From Scedosporium boydii (Eukaryota; Ascomycota; Sordariomycetes; Microascales; Microascaceae), in contig NJFT01000141.1 in assembly GCA_002221725.1 (NCBI GenBank), positions 43,064 through 107,063 of the forward strand: DNA of 64,000 bases, read 5' to 3'. The translations under genes were made by a program, and so were the position numbers. The notes under the pieces were generated by a model that saw nothing but the letters and a program-made list of their open reading frames with translations, did not search any database and was not told where the DNA came from. The number at the start of each line of letters is the position of its first letter. The first letter of the stretch is position 1. Shown here in pieces: positions 34,901 to 46,361 of this stretch.

Positions 34901-37218
34901 ATGGAAGAACCGCAACCGACTCCGGTCCTACGACAAGACAGCGAGCCCACGGTCCGAAGACGCAGTAGGTGGCAATGGTGGAATCGGGATGTGCACGACG
35001 AAGTGAGCTACCTGACCACCGTCAACTACGTGAGTTCGAACCCCGTTCCCGGAGGTCCACTGGATCGTTCCCTTTTGGCCGATCCCCACCGATTTTGGCA
35101 GCTAATAACTGGATATGCATCCTCCACTATAGAGCGTCAAGGAACGAGAGACGCAGATCCTAAGGCTCGTCGATGACAACGGCTTCAACTTTAGAGTATT
35201 CTTCGTCGCCGCGTCCGGATTTTTAGCCTCTTCTTACAGTCTTTTCTCGACAAACGTTATTACTCCGGCCGTGAATTACATTTACCCAGCATGTGGTCGC
35301 TTGGGCAAGGACTCGGGGTTGGTGATCGACTTGCTGACCTTGATTGGAACGATTGTCGGGATGTTGGTCGTTGGCCACTTGGCTGATCGCGCTGGCCGAA
35401 AGAGGCTCTACGGTTTCGAACTTTCCATCCTTATCATTGCTACTATTGGCATGGTGCAAGCTGGAGAAGGATTCATCTACCAGGTCGATGATGGCATCAC
35501 ATACAAGCACTCTATGAATATGTACGCCTGGATAGCTTGGTGGCGGACGGCTCTCGGATTCGGGATCGGCGCAGAAGCAAGTGTTTCCCCCATCCACGGC
35601 AACATGGAGAGAACCTGAACTAACTCGTTCTATTCAGTACCCGCTTTCTGCGATTATCACCGCTGAATGGGCTGCGACAGAATCTAGAGGCACTATGCTT
35701 GCCGCAGTAAAGTCGATGCAGTCCGTGGCACGCATCCTCGCTGTCTCCGTCGGCCTAGGGTTTCTCAGAGAAATGACACGACATACGGATACGGACTTCA
35801 AACATCCTCTCACCACGCCGACAGAGATCAATGCATCGAAAATAATTGTGGATAGTGTATGGAGATGGGTGATCGGTATTGCGGTCATTCCAGCAGCAAT
35901 CGCCATCCTCGCCCGACTCACGATCCCCGAGACGCCGAGGTACTACGTCGATATCATGAAGGATCTGCGCAAGGCCGTCAAGAACGCGTTGCAAGTGTAC
36001 AAGACGAAGAAAGTAACAGAAACGAACCCTATCGCCGCCGGCCCCGTCAGGCAAAACAGCGACCAGAACGACCATTGGTATAGTGGTGCCTGGGCGTATC
36101 TCAACCGCGACTCGAGACGGGCGCTGTGGAGGCTTGTCAGCATAAGCGTTCTATGGGGCCTTATGGACGTGGGCTTTTACGGACTCTCTTTAGATAGCCC
36201 CAACGCCCTTTCGACTCTCGAGAATAATCCAAGACTCGCCACCCAATCGCAATCGTCGCCTGTTAACCCGAGCTGCCCAGATGCCATGAACTGGCTCGCA
36301 ACGCTAGAAGACCCGAACACTACCATCTACCACATGCTGGAACTGAACTCGGTCAGGTCACTTAGGGTGGTTTCCATTGCATCGATAGCAGGCAGCATAG
36401 CTGCGATTTGCCTCGTCAACTACTTTCAGAGACGAAAGATACTCGCCGTGACGTTCTGCCTATCAGCGTTACTCTTCACGATAACGGGTGGGACGCTACT
36501 CAAGGCTAACGCAGATGGGAAGAAGCCCACGGCGTCACTTGTGTTCTATGCTCTTACCCACTTCGTGTACAACGTGGGTCCGAACACAATGATTTTCGTT
36601 TTGGCGGCTGAGATCTTCCCAACAGTCTATCGTGGAACGTTTTACGGGATAGCATCGGCCGGGGGCAAAGTCGGCGCCATCACCATCAGGGCCATCATCG
36701 GAGCCACGCAGAATACCCCCCGAGCACTGGGAATCCGACTCCTCGTATGCATGCCGCTCATGCTTTTCGCGGCAGCCATATCCTGGTATCTCCCAGCAGT
36801 CCAATATCCCCGGAAACCGGCAGATATCGAATCGCCTCCCGCAGAGCCCGTAGCGCCAGGAGCCGAAAAGTCAGTGGCGCCCGTTCAGACCAGTATTGTG
36901 CCCGACCAAAATGGCCAAAGTACTGGCGCAGAGGCAGATCAACAACAAGAAGGTGCGGATGATGCAGCGTCCGATACTGCCTCTACGATTAGCACGGATA
37001 CAACGCCCTCGCGAACGGACCGAAAGAGGAGAAAAGCCACCGGCTTCTTCCCACGGTTGCAGAACATGACGCTTGAGGGTATCGCTCCAAACCCGAACCT
37101 GCGGGAGAGGAGGCAGAGGAAGGCGGGCGTACCCACGGGTCTTGGAGTCGAGATGGTAGCTACTGGCCGGACAACGGGGTCCCAACCTCATGTTTCTGGG
37201 GCAATTACTAGTGTATAA
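34901..37218 (+). CDS. MFS transporter, PHO84-like phosphate:H+ symporter family
   Basis: Three exons: 34901-35029, 35133-35576 and 35638-37218; 717 residues. Intron 1 (103 bp) is GTGAGT to TATAG. Intron 2 (61 bp) starts GCAAGT and ends TTCAG, a GC-AG intron. The only nearby GT donor would break frame, whereas GC splicing joins G-F-G-I-G-A-E to Y-P-L-S-A-I-I-T-A-E, matching the conserved family sequence. The first half carries the MFS loop G-H-L-A-D-R-A-G-R-K-R-L-Y-G. About 12 membrane helices are visible. Helix 11 has F-V-Y-N-V-G-P-N-T and the loop after it A-E-I-F-P-T-V-Y-R-G-T. The roughly 145-residue C-terminal tail is long, acidic and Thr/Ser-rich, then basic. Phosphate is the likely substrate, but other organophosphates are possible. 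Confidence 0.9.
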
Positions 37219-37871
37219 TGTATATTTAATGTAACCAACCGGATCCAGTCCGGTATGTATAATTTGGACAATTTTCCTGACGCTGAAGGACCTCTCAATC
37301 CCTCGTCTAGTCTTTGGCCCGACGGAAAAAGAGAAGTGGACGATTCCATGCGCTTATCAGACAAGATTTATTGCCGACAGTAAGAGGTCAAAAGGTACGA
37401 ATCCTCTCTTGACTAGGGTGAGGCAAGTGTATATTTCTGTGCCATTCTGGGAAACATCGCAAACCTGTTGCCCTGAGTGGGCTCTCCACCAAGCAATTCT
37501 AAAAACAAAAGGGAAGTAAATAGCATTTGCTGGCAAATACTTGACCGCGTAAACTGGGGTTGCACCAGACCAAACTTATCACCTTACCTAAAATAAAAAC
37601 AGAAAAACAACATTGAAGATTGACGATGTCCAGCTGCCCCAGCAGTTTAGATCAAATGTTTGGTGTCAGACGAGGATTACTCGCTTTAACGATCAGCCGG
37701 CGTCTTGCTGACACTTGGACCGAACCAATCAATAGAGGAGCTTACTCGGGGTCCAAGATTAGGCAGTGATTTTACTTGCAGGCTTCACGGTCGGGGAACT
37801 TGAAGAATTTGAACCGTGTTCTTTCAAATCCCCCAACATCGCGGGCACGGCATCATCGACTATTCATCATC
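37219..37871. other. Intergenic
   Basis: Between the transporter and the 2EXR gene. It is AT-rich near 37220-37265 and 37590-37620. No gene is seen. Confidence 0.5.
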
Positions 37872-38948
37872 ATGGCCGAAACCTTTCACAAATTCTCTTA
37901 TTTGCCTTTTGAGCTTCGGGATTCCGTCTGGATGGAATTCCTTGGCGAGCAGCCCCGTCAGTTGTATGAATTTTCGTTGAACCCTGAACCTCCAGCCCTC
38001 TGGCATCGCGCCGGCATGCTGTATGTTAACCCCGTGTATGTTATCCCCATGGGGTTTGCTTCCCGACGCGTGAGGACTCTTTCCGCGGTCTGTAGCGAAT
38101 CCCGCAGACTGGCCCATCGCATCTTTCCCGACACACTCGAATTTTATCTCCCCGACCTGGACGAGGTCTCACCCGCCCCATCCTCAGACGTTAGGCCCAC
38201 TCTTTCCTCATGGGTTCTCCGTTACAATGCCTCGAGGGACGTCATCTCGGTGGCCGCTGAGCTTTCAGATAGGCAAGCGTTCATCGACGCTCATCTCAGC
38301 GGTGACCCAAGGACCTATACTTATCATGGGATCAGGCATCTTGGTATTTCGGCCATGTCGTTTTTCGAGTACCGAGCCGTCTATAATCAAGTTCCTCATT
38401 GCCCTACACGTTGCCGAGGAGCCGAGTGCTCCCCATCCTGCCATTTGGACAACTTCCCGAAATATATCAGTCTGTTTCCGAATGTTACGCATCTCTACAT
38501 TCTTGATAACTCAACGCCGGGATACAGGATAAGCAGAGACGGGTGCTTCTGCAATATCGACGAGACAGCTCCGCTCGGACATCGAAGCATCGGGACCCAG
38601 AAGCATACCTGGCCTAGGATCAAGGGACTTGGAACCCCAGAGCATCACTTTGGGACCATGCGGTGGGACTGGTTTGCAATCCGCGATGAGGACCCAGAGT
38701 GCCCGTTTCTCCTACCGGCCGAGGTGGAATGTCAACGTTTCAACTGGCCTAGGTTTCGATTCCCGTATTATCCTCAACTATCCGGTCTCCAGGTCAAATT
38801 CCTCCAGCCTCTTCCAGTTTGGCGGGGGCAGGGACCAGGAGAAGATTATTTGGGCGAAGCAGTGCGCCCCAACGGACAGGGGAGAAAGGTTAGGAGACGA
38901 CGGCGTCGGGACAGGGCAGTGGCAGCTACATCAAACTCGACCCCTTAA
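37872..38948 (+). CDS. 2EXR domain protein
   Basis: A 358-residue single-exon protein. The frame opens 32 codons earlier at a TTG, but ATG 37872 begins just before the diagnostic start of the 2EXR domain (F-H-K-F-S-Y-L-P-F-E-L-R-D-S-V-W), with the P-R-Q-L-Y-E-F strand after it. The second part of the domain contains L-S-A-V-C-S-E-S-R-R-L-A. The middle has a Cys-rich segment (C-P-T-R-C-R-G-A-E-C-S-P-S-C-H) and a later C-F-C, possibly a small zinc-binding unit. The C-terminus is strongly basic (R-K-V-R-R-R-R-R-R-D-R), which could be a nuclear targeting signal. 2EXR proteins are greatly expanded in Pezizomycotina and their function is unknown. Confidence 0.85.
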   Translation: MAETFHKFSYLPFELRDSVWMEFLGEQPRQLYEFSLNPEPPALWHRAGMLYVNPVYVIPMGFASRRVRTLSAVCSESRRLAHRIFPDTLEFYLPDLDEVSPAPSSDVRPTLSSWVLRYNASRDVISVAAELSDRQAFIDAHLSGDPRTYTYHGIRHLGISAMSFFEYRAVYNQVPHCPTRCRGAECSPSCHLDNFPKYISLFPNVTHLYILDNSTPGYRISRDGCFCNIDETAPLGHRSIGTQKHTWPRIKGLGTPEHHFGTMRWDWFAIRDEDPECPFLLPAEVECQRFNWPRFRFPYYPQLSGLQVKFLQPLPVWRGQGPGEDYLGEAVRPNGQGRKVRRRRRRDRAVAATSNSTP

Positions 38949-39571
38949 TCGGAGGATTATTACTTTCGTTGACGAAAACGGAAGAGGAGATGCAATAAAC
39001 GCCAAGAAAAAGCGAGACTTCCTGGAATCCCCTTCGTTGCTCAGCCCTCACATCAGGCACTTGTGTCTCAGTGTACCGGGAGCCCGGGACACACTTCCTC
39101 GCCGAAGCGCACATACCTCTTCCTACGTCTAGATCGACCGCCTTTTGCTACTGTACTATGCCGGACTCGAAGTCTTTTTGGCAGTCGTCGCGGCATGCGC
39201 TTGTCAAGTTGCCTGGCCGGGAATTTCTACCTTTAATATTCCCAGGCTGCATTATCCTACACCTCTCTTGTTACTCCCTTCCCTGGCGACACTTACTGCT
39301 TTTTAGGCAGAGTCGTACATAAAATCTAACGAGATGGAACTGTTAACATTACGCGTCTGGCATGTTCCTCAATTTGGGGCACAAGTTACTTCTGAGGAGA
39401 GCATGGGAAGAACCCTGTAGATCCCCTTGGTACCCTGGAACACAGTAGAGCAAGTGTGGAGGGGAAAGTAAAGAGAATGAATGTAAGACAAGTTGACAAA
39501 ATCGGCTCAATTTATTGCCCTGCTGTGCGAGACTACCAGGAGAGTAACGGCACCCCTAATTAGATCTGCTT
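38949..39571. other. Intergenic between convergent genes
   Basis: The 2EXR gene (plus) and a HET gene (minus) converge. No gene can be supported here. Confidence 0.5.
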
Positions 39572-41666
39572 TCAGCAAATGTTGACAGTTTCGCCAGATG
39601 GCGAGATGCAGCGCCCAGGCAAGTATCCAACCCCCACCCTTTCGTACACCATGTATCCTTCCCGCTGTTGAGTGGTGGTCTGCGTAATTAACAACAGATA
39701 ATGGAGTTTGTTGCCTAAGTCGTCGCGCCCCTTTTCCCTTCCTAGAACAACGCACATCGTCTCTGATCGCTTCGATCCGCCTGGGCTGTCAAAAATAACC
39801 TGGGAATCACTCCCAGCAAGAGTGGGATCGGCGGTATACGCGCGAGCTTCCGCTGTCAAGAATAGGCTTAACCCACGGCCTTCTGTGCACCCATGGCCGC
39901 CCTCCGAATCGCGCGACCACGGAGAGAGTATGTCGCACCAGACGATACCACCGAATTTGACATCCAGGTAGTCGATGCTGCCCATGTAGGCCATCCATGA
40001 CCATGATGGAACGGCAGAGATCGCAGCCTCCGACGGAAACTTGATGCGGGAAAGGCTACTGGTGTCTTGCCCACGGCGCCATAGTAAGCTCCGACGAAGT
40101 AGCCCTTTGGATTTAGGGTCTTCAAGTACACCGAAACCGCCTTTGGCTCTCATGGCCCCCAAGAGCCGACTTTGCAGCCCGTCGATGCCCAAGGGTCGGT
40201 CAAACGAGTTGGTAAAGGCAAGTCTGGAATACGTGCGGTAGAAGTTCTGGTAGCGGAGAATCTTCTCGCCTTGGGACGCGTCCATGACAATCCGTGGAAA
40301 GTTGGGATCGCCGATGAAAGCGGCCAAGTTGCTGTCAGTACAGAAGTAGTGGTTAGTAGAAGAGCGCAATAGATTACCTGCAAGCCTGGCGGGAGCACAA
40401 AAGTACAGTAACTTACTTGCGCATTTTAGTCATTGTCTCACACCTCACTCCGTCACCACACTCCCAATATGTTTGATGCTCGGTAAAGAAAATTGTTCGG
40501 CGAGCAAGAGCATGCTCCTGCAGCACCCAGCCACGCTGATTGAGTGCACCTTCAAGAACATGGTTGCTGAAATTGTCGATAGTCTCGCAAATATAGAACG
40601 AGGTTCCATTTTCATCGCGTAACCCGACGTAGTCTCTCTCGTTGCGCGGCCGAAGGAACCCAGAGGAATGACCATTCACGCGGCTGGCGGCGAGAACGCA
40701 GTAGGCCCCACTATAGACGTCTTCCATTCGTCTGGCTTCATTTTTGAAGTCGCCGTCTTTCCCCTGAATAATGCAAATCGAATCTATCCAGAGATATCGA
40801 CATCCTAGTGCTCGTGTGGTAATAACAGCGTCTCGAAAGGTGGCTGGTAGAGAGTCCAAGGCTATGCCTTTGATGTGGTTTTCGATGTTCTCGCGAGTGG
40901 TACAGAAATGTTTTCCAATTCCCCACTGATGGGAGAGGGCAATCCACTCCCCATTATCCCTAGGCCTGGTCTCCCAAAGCCGGATGGTTCCGTCCCCTTC
41001 TCTTCCAACATCGATGAGCCGAGTCGGCAGCCGTTTTTCGGGGTTCCCTTGCTCGGAGTTCGTTTGAGTCCCTGAGGTGATTTGCTTACAAGTCGAATTC
41101 CTGTGCTGTGTATCGCAAGCATGAAGCCACTGCCGGAGGATCTCAAAATGAGTTGGGCTGCCAGCATGAGGAAGTTCCGGAAACCCAATTTGGATTTCGT
41201 TCTCAGGTCTTCTTCGCAGACCTGGGTTGGTCGCTTTTGTTCCCGGTGCATCAGCTGATAAGACATTCCAAGAGAAAGTTGGTGGATGGTGATATAGATA
41301 TGACCACAAATTTCGCTACTTACCAGGAGTTCTAGTAATGGACAACACAGGCAGAGTTCCGCTGTTCAGTCTAATCGAGGAATCAGTCCGGTCAAACTTG
41401 GCAGACAAATAGGCGGTTGCGCTGTGCCGCTCGCAAGTTCTCCAAAACAGACTGCACAGGCTGCAATTTCCTGATATGGCCCTCATCTGCAACTGTGCCG
41501 TAGAATATGTGACACTGAAGGCCGGAGTCCAAAGTCTTTGTTGAAATTCCTGACATTCAGCACAGAGACTCTCCACCCCGTGGGTTAGCACTTCAAAGGT
41601 ACTCGAGTTTCGCAAAGGGGAGTTTATCTTTGACGCGAACTCGTTGTCTACGATGAATTCCCACAC
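39572..41666 (-). CDS. HET domain (heterokaryon incompatibility) protein, 5' end unresolved
   Basis: At least 646 residues from three exons: 41666-41324, about 41254-40417 and 40331-39572. The 40332-40416 intron is clean (GTAAGT to TGACAG). For the first intron, acceptors at 41255 and 41222 both keep frame. The N-terminal part has two C-x-x-C pairs (C-A-E-C and C-S-L-C). The HET core shows W-I-A-L-S-H-Q-W-G, Y-L-W-I-D-S-I-C-I-I-Q and R-G-W-V-L-Q-E-H-A-L-A-R-R. The C-terminal part has A-V-P-S-W-S-W-M-A, common after HET domains. HET proteins trigger cell death when incompatible hyphae fuse. No ATG opens the first exon: the frame starts after an acceptor-like CAG at about 41676, so at least one short upstream exon is missing from this model. 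Confidence 0.85.
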
Positions 41667-42290
41667 CTCGTCAAGCTGTCTCGCTGGTCAGCTACCTGGC
41701 TCCACACATCTCTAAAGAGGCTAGGGTACGAACATTCTGCCAAGTTTATTGTCAGTTAGAATGGAAACACGCTGGCATGACTTGTCTTGATCTTACCGGC
41801 TAAGACATATTTTTTTTTCCCGATTAGAAAGATGGAAACTCTATCAACGCGACTGGAAGCTAACCGGCCTGCTGCACACATTACTTACATACTTTGATGA
41901 CTGCTTAGTTTATTTCTCGATGTAAGATGGACTTGCGGCTGCAAACAGTACAAAACTTACTGCCTAGGGAGGGAGAAAGACCACCGTTAATATGCCCGTG
42001 ACTCTCCGCGCGTTTAGGAGCTCCATTATAACTTACATACTTTTGCATGTTAGCCTACATCCGATTTTAGCGAGGGAATGGCGTGTTATGGGCAACTTAC
42101 ATCCTGCATAGTGGTTCCCTCGTATGTTAGTGAGGGTAGCTACACTTTTTTCTCAGATGCCGTGTCTGACCTACCACCTATGAGTGGATGGTAAGAGTTC
42201 CCGCGTTAGAATAATGGCGGAAGGGTTTAAGAGAGATTAGGGATGAAATATCGACAGGGGTATCTTTTACTTGTTCTCTAGTAGGCACGG
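41667..42290 (-). other. Donor-rich region upstream of the HET gene
   Basis: On the minus strand four perfect GTAAGT donors occur at 42100-42095, 42036-42031, 41960-41955 and 41888-41883, spaced 72, 76 and 64 bp. A GTAAGA to GGCAG pair follows at about 41797-41740, with CTAAC and CTGAC branch sites. This is the expected place for the missing 5' exon(s) of the HET gene, but I could not assemble a unique ATG-containing model. Confidence 0.4.
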
Positions 42291-44393
42291 TCAGGACTCG
42301 GGAACCTGGTTGATTAAAATTCCCTGTTTCACTGGATAAAGCCCATGTCTCGGGGCCGTAGTCCTTTCTTTACTCATAGCCGTTAGTTTTGTCCATCTTC
42401 GGAAGGCACCGTGGAACCCCTGAGGTGGTACTCGCCTTGAGGCGGGTGGAAGCCAGTATGTCTCGTCCTTTTCATCACTCAGGATATGACCTAGCTTTTG
42501 CAGGAGTTCATCTGCTCGCAGGCGGCCCGGAAGGTTTTGCCCACCTCCCGTCTGTGACTCCCGTTGGTCAGGGACGCTAACGGAATCTACTGGCCGGCTG
42601 AAGGTGAAGGTTGGGACATTCTGTCGTAGTTCCTGTCCCTTTTCCAGTGTTGTAGGGTCTGGGAATGAGCTCTCTGGAGTATCATTGTCAGGTAAGGGCA
42701 AGACGAGCTGTGGATTGGAAGGATGACCCGACGATGATGGCGCAGAAATTTCAGGTGCAGGGGTCTGGCGCCGTTCATTAGATTGCACACCATCCGTTTC
42801 GTTGTCAAAAAGGTCAGACCCTTTTCTCTCGCTCAACTTGACCACGAGCATGTCACCCCTGACGATCTCGAGAAGATCCCCCAGCGCCGTTCCACCGACC
42901 TTGCACGCGGGGTCCTTAGCCATGTTCCTCATCCATCTTATGACTTCGTCATGGACTCTGGCCACCTTCTTGTTGTTTTTGACACTGACCTGGTAGAATT
43001 TTGGCTCGGAAGAACCTTCTTTGATACGCTGAGTGAATAATTTCAGTCCGCGCGTGCCATAAAGAAGCCAGATGATACACTCGAGGGTAATACAGCCGAG
43101 GGACCAAATGTCGTATAGGCGCGATCTCCGATTCCGCGGCTGGTTTAGGAAGGTTGGATCCACTCCCGTCACAATCTCAGGCGGCTCATAGCGCACAGTT
43201 CCGTATCGGGCTGAAGTTGGGTGAGCTCGCAGTTCCGTGTTGATATTGTGCTCCTTAGCGATGCCCCAGTCTGAGATTTTGAGGGTGCCAATCGAACCTC
43301 CATCTTTGAACCACAAGATATTGGCAGGCTTCAAGTCCCCGTGCCTGTAGTGACCCGTCTTCTTGTGTCCCTTGTGGATGACGGAAAGTGCATCGACCAA
43401 GCCATTGAGCTGCTCGACTAATGCCTTGACTAGGCTCGCGTTCAGGACCGGCATTTCGGTTTGGTACCACAAGGTTTCGAGGTTGCCGCCGTCAGCCCAC
43501 TCAAACATGAGGTAGTGGTCTCCTTTATCATCCTCACCACGGCGAAAAGCTGTGATAAACCGGACAATATGTTTGTGGTTACGTGAGTTCATGTCATACA
43601 GGGCTCTCGCTTCTTTTTCCCAGTTCTTGGTTAAGCCTCGCCGTCCTTCATCGTGGTCCGAACTTGGCAGAATTTCCTTGACTGCGAAAAAGGAAGAGGT
43701 CGGTTGCCGCTGATAAATGAAACGTTAACTAACGGCGTTTAATCATTCCGAGGCAGACATTAGACTTACTGGTTCGATGTGATTCTGATGGATTTCGTAT
43801 TTGCGGACGCTACCAAATGACCCGTTCTTAGACGCGTCACCTTTCGATATGAAAGGAAGAATACATAATGAGGGTAAGTAGTAGGACATCTTGGTCGGTG
43901 AGAACACGGGTGCCATGAATTCCCACCGTTTACTTTCGAAGAATTTGATGCGATTAGGGTGCCAAAGTTTTCTCCCACTGGTATTGGCAGGCTCTAGTGT
44001 CCCTAGCAGACCAGTCCAGGGGTCTGAGTGGACGGCGTGAGGGTCGGCGCTCGTGGTTTGGGGGGGACTGTTCAAGATTTCGTCACAGATTCCTCTGTTC
44101 TTGAATAATGCCATCACTTTCCTCACCGTCTCGAATTCAAAGGTGATCGCGATTGTGATGGCGAAGAGCTTCCTCACCTTCGCAAGGATGAATGGGACCA
44201 ACTCTTGATCATATGCGTCCGAGTCATCTCCATCATCCCACATGTGGTGTCGAACGACTTTTTCAGTAATTGCATCCTGTAAGGTACCTTCTGGATAAAA
44301 GTCGCATGGTTTTTTGTCGAACACACTCTCGCAGACGCATCTTTCTAGGACGGTCTCGGGCGAATCATCCCCCGCGACATTTTCTTGGGGCAT
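42291..44393 (-). CDS. Protein kinase with large N-terminal domain (HGD-type), copy A
   Basis: Two exons, 44393-43770 and 43709-42291, with a 60-bp intron (GTAAGT to ATCAG); 680 residues. The frame opens eight codons earlier at GTG, but ATG 44393 is the first methionine. Residues 1 to about 185 form a domain of unknown function ending K-R-W-E-F-M-A-P-V-F and L-P-F-I-S-K-G-D. The kinase domain follows: Gly loop G-S-F-G-S-V, Lys in F-A-V-K-E-I (about 219), catalytic loop Y-R-H-G-D-L-K-P-A-N-I-L (HGD 331-333, Gly for Arg of HRD), D-W-G instead of D-F-G (355-357), and P-P-E. The C-terminal 170 residues are Ser/Pro-rich and disordered-looking. Catalytic Asp and Lys are kept, so activity is plausible. 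It is related to the kinase at 46362-48555 and divergent from it. Confidence 0.88.
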
Positions 44394-46361
44394 GGCGAAT
44401 TGGCGATGGTCAAGCACTGGATTGGCAAATCAGCTAATTCGGCGGACTTTTGGGGTTCAAGATTGGGGTTTCCATTTGCTTGTGAACTTCAAAGAGGAGA
44501 CGGGCGGTGCCGAATTCGAGTTAAAATGCAAAGAAAAAAGAAAAGTCCACATCGGCAAGCAAGAAAATACACTATGAATAGAATAGTCTAGCCAAGCCTT
44601 TCTCTCATAATTCCACACACATCTTTGCTAATTACGAATCAATCCGAATCCTGCCATCCGCCGCCACACTATCCCTTCCACTCTTCTAAGGCGTTCCCGC
44701 ATCTTAGCCCTCCTCTGTTCCCAAAAAGGAAAGGAAAAGGAAGCAAAAGGAAGCAAAAAGAAGAGAAATGACCGCTCGCGGATCTCTCCCCTCGGATGCC
44801 AGAGGCCAGGAAGCAAAGGGAAAGTGGATGGAGGTTGTGAGGGTGGCTAGACCACAGCAGGCTCTGTGGTGGCTTGCAGCAGAACCACACCTGACCTACT
44901 CACATATTGACCAGGGGGAACAGGGAACAGAGCTATCACAGCCTTAGCCAATCAATGAAAGAATTAATCAAGTTCCGGTATGCAGGGTCTGTTGGAGCGT
45001 TTGGAAATATGATCCCACACCCAGTTCTACTGGCTGGCTGCCTGTGGGAATGCCTAACCGAACCTGCAACCTGCGCCACTATCATGACCATTGGGTTTAG
45101 AGGATGCTCTTCCATTGGCGTGACAGGAATAGAGTAACCCTTCAAGTAATGGAGACATTGGTCTCCACGCCGCATTCGCCATTCTCTCAGTACCGCACCG
45201 CACGAAATAGAAGTGCATAATAAGGGTGGAGAGAGGGTTTACGGCGGGCGAGCGAGCGGGCTATCGGCATTCGGCGATCTCCTCCTGCATAAGACGGGGT
45301 GAGCAATGTACTCTCAGCTTGCGATCGTGGTTGGAAGATTGTCGCATGGGGCTATGGTAATTCCAACTCACCGGCGACAAGGGCCTCGGCGCGTGGATGA
45401 TGTATTCGTTATGCATCATCTATGGCCGAATGTCAATAAATGTTTAAAGGGCAGAATAGATTTTCCTGGGCGGGTATGCATACAGCTATTTTGAATTGTC
45501 CAGAGCCGAATGTAAGTCGCAGCTTCTCGACCAACTTGGAAGGGTTAATATTCCCGACACTTAAGTCCTGCTGTGCAGAGAACTCTTCCTTCCCAGGCCG
45601 GGCCATTTCGGTAGCCTGGTGACGTGACGCACGCGACGCAGATCGAATCTGAGGGTGGTACCAGGGCGGCGATTGCTTTCACTAGAGATTAGTAAGCCGG
45701 TAGCAAATCAGTTGCATCTACGTGTTGCCGGGATTCGAGAGAATGAAAGGGTAAAGGGAAGAGGTTGATGGGAAGGCGAAAACGGAAACGGGTGAGTTTA
45801 AATATTTGGAAAGGGAGAAACGTTTGGAGCTGATATTTAGGTTCCCTTGCGAGTAATGTTCTATTGACCCTTAATATCCACCACTTGGGGGTGATCGTTC
45901 CTCTTATGCCCCCTCGTCCCTCGTGGGGCTTCGAGATCATCATCCAACGAGATCGTCAAGAGTTGTTCGAAGGGAACAACACGACTGGGGCATGATTTCA
46001 AAGTAGAAAAACTCCAGTGACATAACAAAGCTTGTCTTCGAGTCCCCACGCCCCCGTACATACGAATAAGCACTGCCAGGATTGGTCACACGGACATACC
46101 ATCGACAGGGCTCCAAAGACTGCCTGACAAGGGTCATTTCAGCTGCAGCCTGCTCGGCAACAAGGTCTCGCCCACGAACAGACCAGATCTTGCATGCCGG
46201 GCGGCAATCAACTTCGAAGAGGCTTGAGGGTGGCTGTATTTATTTATGGAGGCTCAGTACTTGTGTTATTCTGTCGACTTTTCATAAATCATACTCCCTG
46301 CTAAGCTTGAGCGAATCGTAACAGTCATCGATTTCAGAGCAACACTATATACCGGCACAAG
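44394..46361. other. Divergent region between the two kinase genes
   Basis: About 2 kb between two head-to-head kinase starts. A purine-rich stretch lies at 44715-44770. Short open frames on both strands have no domain character. I see no third gene. Confidence 0.5.
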
